NCBI RefSeq assembly: GCF_030555055.1
Contig: NZ_JAMOAO010000001.1
Span: 5,146,001 to 5,210,000, forward strand
Direction of reading: 5' to 3'
From: Nocardiopsis sp. YSL2
GTDB taxonomy: Bacteria; Actinomycetota; Actinomycetes; Streptosporangiales; Streptosporangiaceae
Length of the DNA stretch: 64,000 nt
The notes beneath the pieces are model-generated. The model was given only the letters and a program-made list of their open reading frames with translations. It was not told the DNA's origin and did no database searches. Shown here piece by piece: positions 62,926 to 64,000 of this stretch. Within the stretch, counting starts at the first letter, position 1. Each line of letters starts with the position of its first letter. The translations under genes were made by a program, and so were the position numbers.

Positions 62926-63825
62926 TCAGTGCGGCGGGCGGATGATCGCGACCGGGCACGGGCTGTGTGAGATCACGTTCCGGCTCACCGAGCCCAGCAG
63001 CATCCCCGCGAAACCGCCGCGCCCGCGCGATCCCACGACCATCAGGTCACAGTCCGAGGCCGTGGCGCACAGGGCCTCGACCGGGTGGCCCGTCGCCACC
63101 ACCTCCTCGACCCGCACCCGCGGCCGGTTCGCGCGCTCCTGCGCGATCGACTCCGACAGTATCCGCCGGGCCTCCTTCTCGGCCGCGGCCTCCTCGGTCT
63201 TCCTCTCCTCGTCCGTCCTGGTCCAGGACGGATCCTCCAGCGCACCGAAACGCCACCAGGGGCCGCCCCGGTGGACCGTCACCGCCCGCAGCACGGACCC
63301 GCGGACGTCGGCCGTGGAGAACGCCCACTCCGCGGCGGCCCGTGAGGTCGCCGACCCGTCGACGCCGACCAGGACGCGTCCCTTGGCGGGACCCGGATCC
63401 CGGTCGGGAACGACGACGAGCGGGCACGACGCGGCGACGAGCAGGTCCAGGGCCGTCGAATCCGGAAGGACGGCGTCCAGGGTCGTCATGCGGTGCGCGC
63501 CGACGACCAGCGAGTGCGCCTTCTGGCTCTCCCGCAGCAGGACCGGTTCGGGGTCCCCGGTGATGTGCACCGCCTCGACGGTGAGGTCGGGGACGCGCTC
63601 CAGCACCCGCCGACGCGCTTCCTCCACGATGCGGCGTGCGAACTCGTCCAGGTCGAAGCCGGGTAGGCCGTGCGGTACGGCGTGGTAGTGCGGCCAGTCG
63701 AACGCGTACACGACGCGCAGATCCAGGCCCCGCGACCGTGCGTCGTCCGCGGCCCAGTCGAGGGCCCGGTCGCTCGCTGGTGTTCCGTTGACCGCCGCCA
63801 CCACGGGTGCGTGTTCGTGGACCAT
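62926..63825 (-). CDS. Universal stress protein, two USP domains
   Basis: 299 residues. Domain 1: VVAAVNGTPASDRALDWAADDA ... VVGAHRMTTLDAVLPDSTALDLLVAASCPLVVV (degenerate ATP motif). Domain 2: VLVGVDGSATSRAAAEWAFSTA ... VVGSRGRGGFAGMLLGSVSRNVISHSPCPVAII with complete G-x2-G-x9-G-S motif. ATG 63825. It ends the dormancy-like cluster on the right side. Confidence 0.94.
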   Translation of the reverse strand: MVHEHAPVVAAVNGTPASDRALDWAADDARSRGLDLRVVYAFDWPHYHAVPHGLPGFDLDEFARRIVEEARRRVLERVPDLTVEAVHITGDPEPVLLRESQKAHSLVVGAHRMTTLDAVLPDSTALDLLVAASCPLVVVPDRDPGPAKGRVLVGVDGSATSRAAAEWAFSTADVRGSVLRAVTVHRGGPWWRFGALEDPSWTRTDEERKTEEAAAEKEARRILSESIAQERANRPRVRVEEVVATGHPVEALCATASDCDLMVVGSRGRGGFAGMLLGSVSRNVISHSPCPVAIIRPPH

Positions 63826-63881
63826 GGTTTCCCCCAGCCGCTCGTGGTCCCTTCCTACGCCACGCTAGGGACCCGCGGGGC

Positions 63882-63902
63882 ACGTCCGCCAGAGGCGGAC
63901 GT
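63882..63902. promoter_or_regulatory. Inverted repeat ACGTCCGCC-AGA-GGCGGACGT
   Basis: Perfect 9-3-9 dyad 57 bp before the start of the right-hand USP gene. It differs from DevR boxes, so another regulator may bind. GGGGACCTGCGCCG at 63935-63948 is a weak DevR-like match nearby. Confidence 0.45.
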
Positions 63903-64000
63903 CATGGCCGCGGGGCTTTCGTGACCCGCGGAGGGGGACCTGCGCCGCTTGACACCGCGCGTTCCGTCGAGGTGCGTCGGCGCCCCCTCGCGCGGGCTGC

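Overview
The window is very GC-rich with strong third-position GC, many GTG/TTG starts, mycothiol-type enzymes and Actinobacteria-specific families (TIGR03085, DUF2752, DUF4389, RsrR, TipAS MerR). It comes from an actinomycete chromosome. Gene style suggests Nocardiopsis or a relative, but this is inference and not proven here. About 60 protein genes are packed on both strands. I see no rRNA, tRNA or CRISPR array.

0-10.8 kb holds small-molecule uptake and housekeeping: a truncated alpha/beta hydrolase, an SDR, an iron-regulated siderophore-interacting reductase with an iron box, a pentapeptide-repeat protein, a FecBCD-type metallophore ABC importer with a Zur-like site, and a CUT1 sugar ABC importer without its own ATPase beside a TetR regulator. 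10.8-18.5 kb has an XRE-PNPOx fusion, a DinB-like TIGR03085 protein, a broken TM/NB-ARC/TPR gene, a VOC/GntR pair, an IS481 scar, a SRPBCC-epimerase fusion and an RsrR/NmrA-like redox pair.

18.5-34 kb is rich in transporters and local regulators: three MFS carriers, one facing an ArsR/SmtB metal sensor across a 40-bp palindrome; a sulfur module (MFS, internally deleted MBL-rhodanese, ArsR-rhodanese); a K+ channel; a TipA-like MerR with a DUF2268 peptidase facing an ABC exporter; and a family III CoA transferase. 34.5-36.8 kb holds IlvA and a solitary Cas6e-like protein.

36.8-50 kb is a metal, metalloid and oxidant block: NmtR-like ArsR with a P1B-4 ATPase, a flavin disulfide oxidoreductase, PadR and ChrA that share a CCGATATCGG-type operator, ArsC with an ArsR-LMW-phosphatase fusion, then a beta-propeller lipoprotein-like protein, BlaI with an M56 protease, and a DUF2752 protein. 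The propeller and DUF2752 promoters share a CCTAAG-n3-CTTAG operator. 51-64 kb has an L,D-transpeptidase, a UvrA paralogue, and a dormancy/hypoxia-like cluster: CBS-BON protein, two universal stress proteins, a P1B-5 ATPase fused to hemerythrin, DUF4389 and flavodoxin. DevR/OsdR-like boxes lie between several of these genes.

A recurring theme is autoregulated regulators whose -10 element sits 7-14 nt before the start codon, implying leaderless or near-leaderless mRNAs.
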